A DNA stretch of 64,000 nucleotides from NCBI GenBank assembly GCA_015501605.1, contig JADNRZ010000012.1, forward strand, positions 1,612,001 to 1,676,000. The letters run 5' to 3'. Position 1 is the stretch's first letter, and every line of letters begins with the position of its first letter. The notes beneath the pieces were generated by a model, which saw only the letters and a program-made list of their open reading frames with translations, was not told the DNA's origin and ran no database searches. The translations under genes and the position numbers were made by a program. Positions 44,851 to 55,704 of the stretch are shown here, in pieces. The DNA comes from Panaeolus papilionaceus. Its lineage: Eukaryota > Basidiomycota > Agaricomycetes > Agaricales.

Positions 44851-45660
44851 ATGGACAGAGACCAGTAAATATGGGTGAAACGAGGGCGACAACGAACAGA
44901 AAGGATACTTTACACATGCAACGTGCTGTGGTCGTGGTGGTTGAAAGGAAACAACGCGGGGACACAGCCACCATGCTGACAATTGGATTTCGCAGGCACC
45001 GCCACTCAAACGGCTTCGCTCATTAAGTCCCTTTGCACACACGCGTTGTAGTAACTGCGATGATCTCAGCCAACTCATAGAGCTCGCGAGCCGTTGAGGA
45101 GCTCAGAGACGGGTCTCAAGCGTGATCATTCGTCTGAATTCACCGGATAGGATTCTGCATACCTGCTGGCGCACCTCTATCAGAGTTTTATTCTCAGTAA
45201 CAGTCAATTCAGGGGGCAAATGTAACTTCAAGTGCTCAAAACAGAGCACAGGACCAACATAGGGCCCGAGGGGAAACGAGAGGGGAAATGAAATGAGTGT
45301 ACCGGGGATGTACTACAGATAAAACTCATAAAACTCAAGTAAACATGATGAAAGTGACGCAGTTAAATTAATAGAAAAGAGGAAGCACATGTAAAAGAAA
45401 CGGAAGCTTCCTTCCTGACTGCTTGCTGGAAGAAATACTTTTGAAGGACAACACTAACAGTTGTGCAGGATGCCCACAAATCTTGGATATCACTTTCTCG
45501 ATACAGGTAGTACAGCTGAAAACATTATGGAAATACATGAAGTGAGCAAAACCCAAGGCTCAAGCCAGAGTGAACTTTGGGAGGTAAATAATCACCCAGA
45601 TTAATCCTCGTTCATCCGACACACGGTCTCAATTGCAGTTAAATATTCACCAAGTTCCTC
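44851..45660. other. Spacer with unit-repeat traces
   Basis: 44,900-45,000 carries the GTGGTTGAAAGGAAA...ACACAGCCACCAT block found upstream of every gene X-A copy. 45,000-45,660 shows weak resemblance to 12,180-12,420. No gene was found. Confidence 0.4.
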
Positions 45661-45977
45661 AGTCACCGTGATGACCACGAACAGTGTCGCCCCAGCATTT
45701 TATCAGCCCCACAACGCGGGCAAATCGCCCAGGAGGGCGCAGTGCTGGGGTGAGTTGTTTCGGCTGTAGCGGCGCGACTCCGAACGCTTCCACAACTGAT
45801 CGAGAGGCTGAAGCACTTGCGATGTTGCGGGACACGCCGCTGCGAACCAGATAGAGGGATGGATGAAGTAACAACCTCAGGGATTGGAGGAGCATCTGGG
45901 ACCGTCTCGATCTGGGTGACAAGAAGAGGAAGTGAGAATGGGGTCATTGACGGTGAGAAATTGGGTGTATTATTCAC
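45661..45977 (-). pseudogene. AIG1-like GTPase tail fragment
   Basis: Only the C-terminal region is present: the Pro/Ser-rich linker (SLPLLVTQIETVPDAPPIPE) and, in another frame, the tail GRFARVVGLIKCWGDTV. The G domain and coiled coil are absent. The fragment is fused at about 45,977 to the Rab-like 5' region, so it records an unequal recombination or deletion between units. Confidence 0.65.
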
Positions 45978-46347
45978 TTCCTGCCACCAGAATTCTGAAT
46001 ATCATCTCATTTATCCACCGTGGACAACGTCCTGAACAACGACCTCGCCGTGACCAACAAACTAACAAACGCTGGACATATATTTAGTACATCAGTGAAC
46101 GCTAATCAACAGGTTATCGGCCTACGATTGGCGCTGACTTTATCGCCGAAACGATTCAAAGTTACAGATATGGGTGATGGTCGTGTACTTTAGGCCTTCT
46201 CGTGATATCTCTGTGCTTTTATGGCTCTCTTTCTTTTCATTGACTCTGTGCTGACAAATGCGCACTCGCCTGGTCACCAAACCGCAGGACACCGCTGGTC
46301 AGAAATACTTCTCATCCGGGCGCAGACGACGTTAGACTCCTGTACGA

Positions 46348-46846
46348 TGATGAGCACAAAGTCAGTATCCCCATATCTTTTGATTTTTCTATATTTTTCC
46401 GTGTATTTCTGCTCGCATCAGCGCATCGTTCACGCGCCGAGCGCTCTTGGTTTTCGTACGTTCGAGCATTTTATTTCTATTTCCACGATTTTCTATAATT
46501 TGACATATATCATGTACCTAGTTTACATGGAATACAAGCCATTTTCCGCCCTCGTATTTCGTATTTCGTCTTCGTATTTTGTCTTAGTCTTCGTCCGGTG
46601 TCCGTACACCTTCGTCAGCGCTTATTTTCGTTATTTTTGTCGTCTTCGTCCACCATCGTCGTCTCATTTCACCTCACACTCACCTCACACTCACCTCACC
46701 TCCCCATCCCTTCATTTCTCTCACATATCGACCCCACGAACTCGTACCGCGCGTCTCACCTTCCTTTTCCATCCACCTATCTCAGCCCCCAGTCACACCT
46801 TCACCACCACTCACCTTTTCACTCAGATCTCCCCACGCACACATCA
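46348..46846. mobile_element. Solo LTR 1 inside Rab-like copy 3
   Basis: This 499-bp insertion begins TGATGAG and ends CACATCA, the TG...CA ends of an LTR with a 5-bp TGATG/CATCA inverted end. Flanking 4-bp sequences are ACGA and ATGA, a target duplication with one later change, as judged against the uninterrupted TACGACGTCAACGAC at 58,825. It contains repeated TCGTATTTCG motifs shared with LTR 2. It has no coding frame, and no retrotransposon interior is present. Confidence 0.7.
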
Positions 46847-46998
46847 ATGACATCAACGACAGGTTCTCGCTTTACAAACTCAGAAAATGGCGGTGCGACT
46901 TCTGCACTCATGCGCCAGTAAGGCATGATTATAGTGCTAAATTCTGTGTCGTTGTGGTAGGTAACAAGGTGGATGTGGTGGAGGGAGGAGCAGAGGGT

Positions 46999-47751
46999 CA
47001 GGGTGCAGTCAATCCGTTCCTTGGTGATTCAAATATTACGAAGTATTCAGGTACCGATATGGCAGGCTCTCATACAGATCTGGATGGCATGACTTGTGAC
47101 GCATTTGCTCACTTCTCGCTCCATGACTCGGATGGGAGTGTCGTTTTCGTTGATATTCAAGGTAAATCTATCACTTCATTTGTGTATCCACATACTGATG
47201 CCGTTATTTACAAAGGCATTTCTCGATCCCCCTTATTTGCGGGTGGGAATACAGCATCAGGAAGACCGACAGTATTTTTGTTTGACCTCATGGCCCACAG
47301 GTATGTCATACAAGCATCCAACATACATTACATACCACATGCTGACTTTTACCCCAGCCGAGAGCAGTCAATGGGTCTTGGGGACCAAGGTACAGAGGGT
47401 ATACAGAAGTTTTGCGCCCAGCATACATGTAATCAGATTTGCCGTGCTCTTGGTCTTGAGGAAACCGACAGGCTCGCAAAGAGAAAAGGAAAGGAAGAGG
47501 GTGATGATAGTGATGATGGCGATACGGGTGATAATTATGTATCCCCCAAGCGTCCTCGGCGCTATTCGAGTAGGTCCTCATCCAGCTCTAAGCATTCCGG
47601 TCCCGATCAGAATGGTTTGGAGGCTGACAGCGAAATTGCTGATCCCAGGAAATCATCCGAGCAGATTGATTCCCATGATGATGTTGATGACGAGGCAAAC
47701 GACAGTGGTATTTATGCAAGCGCTAAGGTCGTGATCGAAGACTTGGATTAA
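46999..47751 (+). pseudogene. Alpha-type protein kinase, 5'-truncated, fused to Rab-like G4 segment
   Basis: The frame after GNKVDVVEGGAEGQ continues as alpha-kinase C-lobe sequence: KYSGTDMAGSHTDLDGMTCD, AFAHFSLHDSDGSVVFVDIQ, then after an intron LFDLMAHS, and MGLGDQGTEGIQKFCAQHTC, NQICRALGL. Two short introns (47,162-47,215 and 47,301-47,357, each with a CTGA-type branch) are still present, so the fragment moved as DNA, not via mRNA. The N-lobe with the ATP-binding Lys and Gly-rich loop is missing. An acidic/Ser-rich tail with PKRPRR follows, stopping at 47,751. Both frames also read through the introns. Kinase activity is not expected. Confidence 0.75.
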
Positions 47752-48060
47752 TGGATAACTTTTATAGAATATATACCATATTTAAATAGATTTGCTAGGT
47801 GGCATCGAATGCCGTGTCATTGTGTCAAGTAGGACTATATTCCTTTCCACTATCATAGTATACATGTTTTTACCATTTTTGAGCATGTAACGTCGTATAA
47901 ACATTATGGGTGTTGGTGGTTCAAAAGGTTGATTTTATGGACAATACAAAGAGGAAGAGCAGTATAGGAGAGGGGTGTGAGAGGAAATGCGGAACCGACG
48001 GGGAACCGAAGATGTTCGGGTGCCAAAGTGAAATGTCGACGTAACCTGGCGTCTCTGGAA
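47752..48060. other. 3' flank of the alpha-kinase fragment
   Basis: No gene is present. It is AT-rich until about 47,930 (likely a captured 3' UTR), then unassigned sequence up to the point where Rab-like homology resumes at about 48,060. Confidence 0.4.
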
Positions 48061-48674
48061 CACCGTACGGAGACGACGCCAACCTCAAACGAGCAGTGCT
48101 AACGAAAAATAGGTTATTCACATTTCCAAATGGACTTTTAACGAGGGTTGGGCTTGTATATTCAACAACGTCTAGCATCAACTCTGCATCCAATGTAATG
48201 ATACCCACGACGATGATAACCAGTTCATCTCAGGCTGGCGCCATCCTTCTCCGCCGACCCAAAATCCAACAGCGTCATCATCCTCTCTCTCACCTTAACC
48301 CTCTCAACGCCTCCTTAAAGGCCACACACATGCTCAGTCCATATCAAACCACGCGCGTTGTCTAGAGTGAGATCTCACCTGCATTCCCTCTTGCACTCTC
48401 AGTCATTTCATACGGGAACCTTTAATAGCGCACATTCAGGGCCGATGTGGGGCTTCAGCATGTATCATACCCCTGCTGTGAGCGTGGTCCAGGGGTTGTT
48501 CAGCTCTGAGGCAGGGTTGGGGCTGATTAGGCGGAGTGAAGTTGGTGGTGGTGCGGGCTCGTTGAGATGTAGTGATGTGGGGTACAGTCACGACGGAGGG
48601 CGGAGAGTGGGAGTGGTACGATGCGCACACGGATATTCCTGCATCTGGTTCCCGGTTGGTGTCTGTGGATGGGT

Positions 48675-48687
48675 GGGGGGGGGGGGG
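48675..48687. repeat. Poly-G run
   Basis: There are about 13 consecutive G residues where the sister copies have a GGGTTGGGGTTTGGG pattern. It breaks the frame of the Ser/Gly-rich segment of Rab-like copy 3. Confidence 0.85.
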
Positions 48688-49016
48688 TTTGGGAGTAGGA
48701 TCGCCAGCAGGAGTTCGCTTGCAGTGAGAGGAATGGAAGGTTCGATGATATCATTATGATGCGAGGAGGGTCGTGGAAAGGTGGGATGAGAAGGACAATG
48801 AAGCTGAAGCCGAGGCCGAGGTTAGCGGTTCTGCAAGGGGTGGTGTGGAGGTTGGAGGGAGTAGGAGAGGGCAAGGGCCAGGGCGAACGACGAAATGGGG
48901 TGGGCAGTGTTGGGAATGCAAGGGATGGGATTGTGAGGCTTGCGGAGGAGGATGTGCCGGGTAGATGTGCAGGGTGTGCGACGTGATGCTATGATGATGC
49001 AGGAAGTCATTTATTG

Positions 49017-49677
49017 ACCGTTTACAAGAAATCTAATTTATTATAATATAACGGCTGTATTTATTTCGAACTGGTGGTCATTTGTGTCAAAAGGCATATG
49101 AGAAAGATACAAGGCCAGTTACATATACGTTACAAGAAAACGAGATAAAGAAAAAAGTGGGACATAGTTCGAGATTCTCGTGCAGAAATAAGTCGGTCGG
49201 ACCAGTCTATGTTTCAGGTGGAAATACTCCTGTCGAGATGTAAATACATCCAACATGTTGTCCTCACTCAACTGACTGAGAGCACGTCCCAACCAAGGTC
49301 CGCGATTTCTACCTGAAGCGCAAAATCAAATTGATATATGAGCTTCATTGAAAGTGTATTGTATGTATGGAGTGTATGGACAGAGAAATACAACATGAAT
49401 GAACAAAGAAAGTTAAGCCTAGCACTTCAATGAGAACAATCAGGCATGAGCTGGAGAATTTGGAACATTCAATGGAGACACAAAATGAACAAAGGAAAAT
49501 GCATGAAAAATTGTTACATAAATATCTGACTGAACGCAATCCAGGCGAATTCGGGACACTTTCCACTATCTCCAGAGTTGCTGGCCAAGGTATCAATCCG
49601 TCTGGATCAGAAACTAAACGAATGGACAAACTCATGGAGGTGCTCAGTCATCGTGTGCTCACCCAAAGCATTGCCAA
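49017..49677. other. Spacer with AIG1-like 3' flank remnants
   Basis: 49,240-49,420 weakly matches the conserved AIG1-like 3' flank. A plus-strand frame from 49,430 (MRTIRHELENLEHSMETQNE) looks helical, but it lies antisense to the remnant of the AIG1-like gene and has no second copy. No gene is claimed. Confidence 0.35.
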
Positions 49678-49848
49678 TCACTTGAGTAGCCCCAGGGTAT
49701 GCATGAGAGCACGGTGCACTAGAGAGCGACGAGGGGGTGGAGGGAGGAGTCCTGAATTGCCCTTTTGTACCTTATTCACTTGATCAACTGAAACAGGCTC
49801 GGTGACTTTGATCTTCATGTAGTCCTTCGACTCGGAAGTAGTGGCCAT
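49678..49848 (-). pseudogene. AIG1-like internal-deletion remnant (56 codons)
   Basis: The frame starts MATTSESKDYMKIKVTEPVS, matching exon 1 of the family, and then jumps at about VQKG to NSGLLPPPP, the Pro-rich linker, ending at 49,678. The whole P-loop, G domain and coiled coil are removed by one deletion that kept the frame. A short product without GTPase motifs could be made, but there is no sign of selection for it. Confidence 0.65.
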
Positions 49849-50229
49849 TATGGTACAAGATTTGGTAAGGAAAAAGAAGAGATGGAGAGATGCTGGTCAA
49901 GCAGACGAAATGCGCGAGATGATGCGAGGAAGAAACCAACGATAGGAGGTTGCACCTGTCTTCGCAGAATCAGATTATCTCGTGCATTCTACCTCTTCAC
50001 CAGTCATCAGATCATCTTTTTGTCAATGTCAGAAATAGTGGAGATCAGATTTAAATTTGATCAAAGCAGACAAATTTCATTCTCGTCTGTGCACTTCTCA
50101 TGGTCAACCGCATCTAATGATGCGAGAACATATTCACATTCGCCCTTCAAAGCGGAATGGATTGGATTCACTATACAACATCGTCTATATAATCGCCTTG
50201 TGCCTGCTAACGTTACAGTTAGTACCAAC

Positions 50230-52976
50230 ACCCCTGAACCCGTGTCCGTCGCTCTATGTTCAAAAACGTCTCGTCCTTCTTGGAGGACCACTTCTATGTA
50301 CCGTTTTTAACCTAGGTCGCGTAGATTCGTCGTTTTGGTGAGGATTGAGGGTGCCAAGGAGCAACGTGGATATCAGCGGAAAGAAGCCGGAAAGAACTGA
50401 AAGTAGTAGTGAACCTCGTCATCTTCAAGGACAGCAACGTGTAAGCGGACAACCCACGTTTAAACAAGATTGCGCAACCCGAAGGCAGCGATCGCAGTCT
50501 CAGGCGTTGCAAAGGCGAGAGACGAGAGAAGGCGAGATGGCGGAGCTGGTAAAGTTGGGTCGCATATGATAACAAGACAGCGTGCAGGGATATGTTAGAA
50601 AACCTACCAAACAAAGCGTCTAGCCATCCATCGTCGCCCTTTGCACCTTCCGTATATAGAGGTCGGATATGCAGAGTTCGCCCCTGCATAGTATAGTCAT
50701 GAACGAACTGTGGGAGGAGGGTTGAAGCATGAGGTGGGAGGTAGAGCGACGGCATTTGAGTAGAGCGAACATGGCGTGACCGTATGGTGGATGCTAATGT
50801 GACGACGGGGCCGAAACTGTACGTAGCAGGTGGGGCAAATGGGCATCGCAGAAGGAAAGAGGGTTTTAGAGCGGGATGTGAAGTTGGAAGGTGAAAAGCC
50901 ACGCGAAGCGCTGCCTGGACAAGCATAATTAGCTACTTGAGTTCAATGCTATGCGCCCTTGCGAAAGGACGTACCTTTACATCCACTATACTCCTGGCTA
51001 TAAACCACTCGACCAAGAGGAAATCGGGATCACGCTCTATTTGTATGCGCAGGAGAATCTGCATAAAGAGTCGAGTTAGCAGAAAGACTTTGGGGGGCCA
51101 AAGTCTCTGAACATGGATGGTGGGGTGAAGACGTCGTTGAGGGTGGTGAGATGAGAATGGACGGCGCAAAGCCTCATCGCTCTTCTCAATACGGCCGTTT
51201 CCCCTCCCAGTGTGGCGCATATACTCGCAAAGTACCAAAGTCGACGGCACATGGATTGATGGTGGATACATCAAGAGAGAAGCGCATGAGGATACGACTG
51301 ACGATAAAAGGACGATATAGATGTTAAGAATGAAATCCTCACAGTCAAATTCGACTCGCGACAGGGCTAAGATGAAGACAACATGCTTGAGTACACTAGG
51401 TGAAAGGCGACGCGAATGAATCACTGGGAAAAGAGAACTCAACCAAGCTAGCGTCGCTCTGGTGGTGAGAGGGATATGTGGAAAGCAATGCGAGGTGTGG
51501 AAGCGACGATGCAAGCGGATGTCGAGAAGAGGAGTGCCGGTTAGAAAAGAGACATAATGGCGGTGAGGTAGGGCAAGGAGGGATGATGAGAGTCTCATTG
51601 ACGTCCACGCTCAGGACGGTCGTACATCAAAGGAGTGACCGACGACACTAGGAGTGCCGAATATGTGCAGACGAGTGAAAGAGTGGTCTACTCGGCGAAT
51701 GGGATGAAGAGGATAATGAGAGCGTCATGGTTGAATTGAGCGTTATGCTTAGGCTGGGTGGAATTGATGGTTAGGACAGTGGATGTCGCTTGGATGAATC
51801 GTCGCACCTGCACATGTTGACCATCTTCTCTCCCTGTATCACTCCCCCCCGTTTCAGATCCATATCGTGATCCGACTCAACTGTCATCTCAGACTCAACA
51901 CCCATCCTTTCCATCAGCCATCGTTACCCTAAGTATGTCCTCCCCTTCGCTTCAACTCCGACACCATCCATCATCCAAATTGCCAGTCGCTGGTCCAAAC
52001 AGTCTTGAGGGACAACTCGGGGCTTGTGTGATATCAAGAATAAAGATGCTGGAGTGCAAGTGCCAACGTGCATTGTCTAGGACACACACTATGAGTGAAA
52101 ATATAAAAAATCCCAGATACGATACTCACCCGTGTCACTGGACCATACTATATCCCCTTCCACCGTACCTCGCTCAACGAAGCCGTCACGTTCTTTGCTT
52201 TCGCTCTCGTATCCCATCACGATTACTGGTTATGACGAGACAGAGGATACAGAAGTTTTTGGGAAATCCAGCGTCGTAGGTGACAGAGATGCTGGGGAGA
52301 GGGCAGTTGAGAGCGTGTCGACTGGGGCAACGATGAAAAACGACAAGTCGGGTTGATTCAGGAGTTGGGATATGTTTACTGCGATATAGTCAGCCACAGA
52401 ACAAAAAACAAAGAACAAAATGAACTGACAGTCATTGACAACACGGAAACGCCACGCAAGCATGATGTGGCGAAAAAGTGAGGATAGCTGGACGTCCCTT
52501 GCAAATAAATTCCAAAAAAAAATTAACCAAATAGTCCACTGTGAATGCGAATGAAGGACAGGAAGTAAGGAGGGAGAGCGTTCACAGAGAAACTCAACGC
52601 TCACTGTCGCTCAATCCCTGCACCAGTGAACCACCCACATCCGAAGCGCATCGGCGTTGTTCAATTCCAGGAAAACACCACATCTTAGAGATTTAGAATG
52701 CTTTCAAAAAAACAAATGGACAGTAGTACTAGGGGATGATGAGGAATACAAGGCGAGAGGTCGATCCATGAGGCATGGTCACTGTTGGTCATGGTGGTGG
52801 TTGGGAAAGAACCGACATTTGACACAGCCACACCTCCCATCCTCCTGATGGCGACTTTTCTCACTGTTCACTGCAAGTCAATCGTGAATGTCACCTCATG
52901 GTCATCCCTCCGACACGAGTGCGTCCATTGTTCACATACAATTCAATGTATTGCTCGGAAATTGACAGCAATGTGA
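50230..52976 (-). pseudogene. Gene X, subfamily B, copy 3
   Basis: This is the best-kept subfamily B copy in its middle. The exon near 50,600-50,700 contains PQFVHDYTMQGRTLHIRPLY and TEGAKGDDGWLDALFG. The exon near 51,020 contains ERDPDFLLVEWFIARSIVDV before a GTACGT donor. An exon near 52,150-52,210 reads YESESKERDGFVERGTVEGD, followed by a GTGAGT donor. The Cys/His-rich N-terminal block is at 52,790-52,860. It is cut at its 5' side by solo LTR 2. The function is unknown. Confidence 0.45.
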
Positions 52977-53535
52977 TGATGAGTTCCGAAGCCGCATCCC
53001 TCCCAATTTTGCAATTTGGTAATTTTACAATTATCGTTCCTCCTCCATTCCCCGACTGCACGGTAGCTTCCACATTCGGTTTATTTCATTCATTTTTCAT
53101 TCTATTTTCGCTTCCTTGAAACGCTTCGGCACCTACTTTGCTTAAATCCTTTCCTTTCTTATTGTTTTCATTTGTGTTTCCTATTTAGTTTAGCTTCGTA
53201 GTAGCACTCCTCTAGCTCATGTATATTACTTACTGTACCAATTCCACCAGAGAATAGACAAGTTTTCACCTCAGTTTCGCCCCAGTTCGTCGTCTTCGTC
53301 CCTCGTCGTCTTCGTATTTCGTATTTCGTCTCGTTTTCGTTCGTATTTCGTCGTTTCGCGTGCATTCGGCACCATCCTTCCCCTCGTTTCCCCCATTTTC
53401 CCTTAGCACTCGCAGACCCCACGATCTTGCAACGTCGCGCTTACTCTCACATCGTCACACCACCCTCCTCATCATCCCACATTATATTATATTCCATATC
53501 ATTTCATATCTAGACTTACCGTAACGCGCACATCA
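52977..53535. mobile_element. Solo LTR 2 with 4-bp target duplication
   Basis: This 559-bp insertion begins TGATGAG and ends CACATCA, with the target duplication GTGA on both sides (52,973-52,976 and 53,536-53,539). The uninterrupted sequence is seen at 7,320 (AGTGATGTGAACCCATGACC). It shares end sequence and TCGTATTTCGTATTTCGTC motifs with LTR 1. No interior or coding frame remains, consistent with LTR-LTR recombination. Confidence 0.8.
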
Positions 53536-53965
53536 GTGAACCAATGACCTTCCTTTCAAGATGTTGAATACACTTAACATGGCATTTTCACTTATCTGAC
53601 AGTGCGTCCCAAGAAAGGTGCGCGATATATGTGCACATCTGATGAGAGCGTCGAAATGCGCAAAAGTAAATAAAGGAGCTTCACTGCAAATAAATAAAAG
53701 CATTGAATGTATATTGACATCAGGTACTACGAATGGAATCACAGAGTGCACAGAGTGAGGGATGTATATAGTGGGAAAGAGTGGAAATGAAACTGAAACA
53801 AGTGATACAAAGGGGACGAAAATACAATGTGGGTGAAGGAGCGCTCGAACTAGCGAGAAATTATATACATAAGAAAGCATGGGAGAGAAGGTAAATGTCT
53901 ACAAACATGAACCAGCCAACCACGACTCAACCGCAGATGAAACGAGTGACAACCCACTAAGGTAC
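53536..53965. other. Shared 3' flank of AIG1-like gene 4
   Basis: This is the conserved flank, as at 7.33, 15.27 and 40.10 kb. It contains no gene. Confidence 0.55.
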
Positions 53966-55361
53966 TCATGCATCATGGCGCTCACCAACAGTGTTGCCCC
54001 AACACTTCATCAACTCCATAATGCGGGCAAATCGCCCAGGAGTGTGCCGCGTCAGGGTGGGTAGGAAAACTTGATTTTCGGATGGCTGAGCATGTGTTGT
54101 GTCGTTGACTTGCAGAGTAGTGCCACGAGGTTTGGAATCGGGGGGAGGGGTGGCAGGAGGAGGGAGAGGGGGAGGAGGCAGGAGACCTGAATCATCAAGC
54201 TCCTGTTGGAATTGAGTGAGGTCCATCTTGGCTTCTTGAAGCTTTGGGAAAACAATGGATTGGAGCAGTACATCATTCTGTGCTTCAGCTTGAACCAGAT
54301 CAGATTTGTGGTTGGTGATTTCCAATTTTAGATTGTGAATTCGGTCTTGGAGGTCAGTGAGGAGGTTGGCTTCGAATGGACTTCCTTTGATGAAATTTTG
54401 ATGATCTTCAATGGAGAACTTGACATAAGTTCCCTGTTGGAGAGCTTGATCAAGGATTGACAGTGCTGATTCCTCTGTGTTATGGAACTGCATCGTCTGA
54501 GCCCCTTCTTCAACAAAATCCTAAATAAATAAGTGAGCTCCTAATTGAGAACAAATGAATGAGAAAGTGACAACCTTCCATATATCACTCTGAAGCTGCT
54601 CATAATTTGCCTCTGCCCGTTTTGCCCCATGCTCACCCCCAATATTGTCCCACATTGTTGTTACTATTGTTACATTGTTTGCTGTTTTGAGACCAGTGAG
54701 GGCATGGAATGTCTTCAGCACCTGTCGCTGGGTGCCAGGCAGGCGAACACAGGTAATTGGTGTCAAATAGAGTATACGATCAAAAACCCTAATAAAGTAT
54801 ACATCTCATTAGCAATGCAATGAAAATTAATGAAACCCACAGAACAGAACAGTGAGCAGAAGAAGCTGAACTCACTCATTGTCTTTCATCCATTTCTGTA
54901 ACATGGAGACTATGGCCATCTCTGATATTTTTGTGTTGGCGAAGCCAGGCGAGTCCACAAGATAAATTGGATTGCCATCACTGTCAGTGACATTGATCAA
55001 TTTGTAGGTGGACACAGCCTGGGTGCATCCATCCAGACCGTTACTGGATATCTTCGCAGAGCCCTTGAGGCCAAGGGCCTCAATAAACTAAACAAGGAGA
55101 ACAAAATAGAGCGAGTCAAAATTCTGAGTATTATTTTTGGCAGGCAGTACCAAATGATAAATACGCACAGAGCTCTTCCCCGCCCCCGTCGGACCCATGA
55201 TTCTGTGGTCATGACAGGATTAGAAATATGTGGTAACACCACCTATTCTCCTGTACTCACAGCACCCTCCAGGAAGAGCTTTGTACCCTGTCGACTCGCT
55301 CAACAGAAACGGCCCCTGTGACTTTGATATTCTCGTATTCTATCTTTGAGGTAGTGGCCAT
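53966..55361 (-). CDS. AIG1-like P-loop GTPase, copy 4 (intact, shortened tail)
   Basis: The predicted exons are complement(53966..54520, 54575..54788, 54876..55087, 55169..55202, 55261..55361), giving 371 aa without a stop. G1 IMGPTGAGKSS, G3 LVDSPGFANT (Asp of the usual FADT changed to Asn) and G4 VTIVTTMWD are present. The coiled-coil segment differs most from the other copies (NLKLEITNHKSDLVQAEAQN). About 90 residues of the Pro/Ser linker are deleted in frame, so VFLPTL joins straight to RHTPGRFARIMELMKCWGN. This deletion keeps the tail motif, which hints that the tail is functionally important. Splice sites are the most canonical of the four copies. Confidence 0.8.
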
Positions 55362-55704
55362 TGCAGTGCAGAATTTGGTAGTGAAAAGAGGTATAGAGAT
55401 GCTGGTCAGGCAGACAAAGTGCGGGAGATGATGGGAGGAAGAAACAAATGATGGGCAGCTGTGCCTGTCTTCACAGAATCTGATTACCTCGTGCATTCCA
55501 CCTGTTAATCAGTCATGAGACGAGCACGGTGTCAATGACGGAAATAGATCAGATTTGATCAAATCCGACGTATTTCCTTCTCGTCTCTGTAGTTCTCATT
55601 GTGGACATTCGGACTTCTTCACGTTCGCGTTTCAAAGTGGAATGGATTGGATTTATCATACAACATCGTATATAATTATCGCCTCGCGCTCGCTAACGCT
55701 ACTG

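Larger units (their letters stand above)
45978..49016 (+). pseudogene. Rab-like small GTPase, copy 3 (interrupted twice)
   Basis: Switch I (YRPTIGADFIAETIQ, about 46,100) and G3 (DTAGQKYFSS, about 46,290) are followed by a deletion and then a solo LTR (46,348-46,846). The frame resumes with FTNSEN-like sequence and G4 VVVGNKVDVVEGG (about 46,955). It then passes directly into an alpha-kinase fragment (47,000-47,751). Rab-like sequence returns at about 48,057 (TGAATGG-type NGLLTRVG frame) and runs to the common 3' end at 49,016. A run of 13 Gs near 48,675 breaks the Ser-rich frame, and the SAK/G5 exon is deleted. Confidence 0.6.

Noticed and set aside
49430..49783. Helical plus-strand frame MRTIRHELENLEHSMETQNE
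   Set aside because: It runs antisense through the AIG1-like remnant and is not repeated elsewhere; probably fortuitous.
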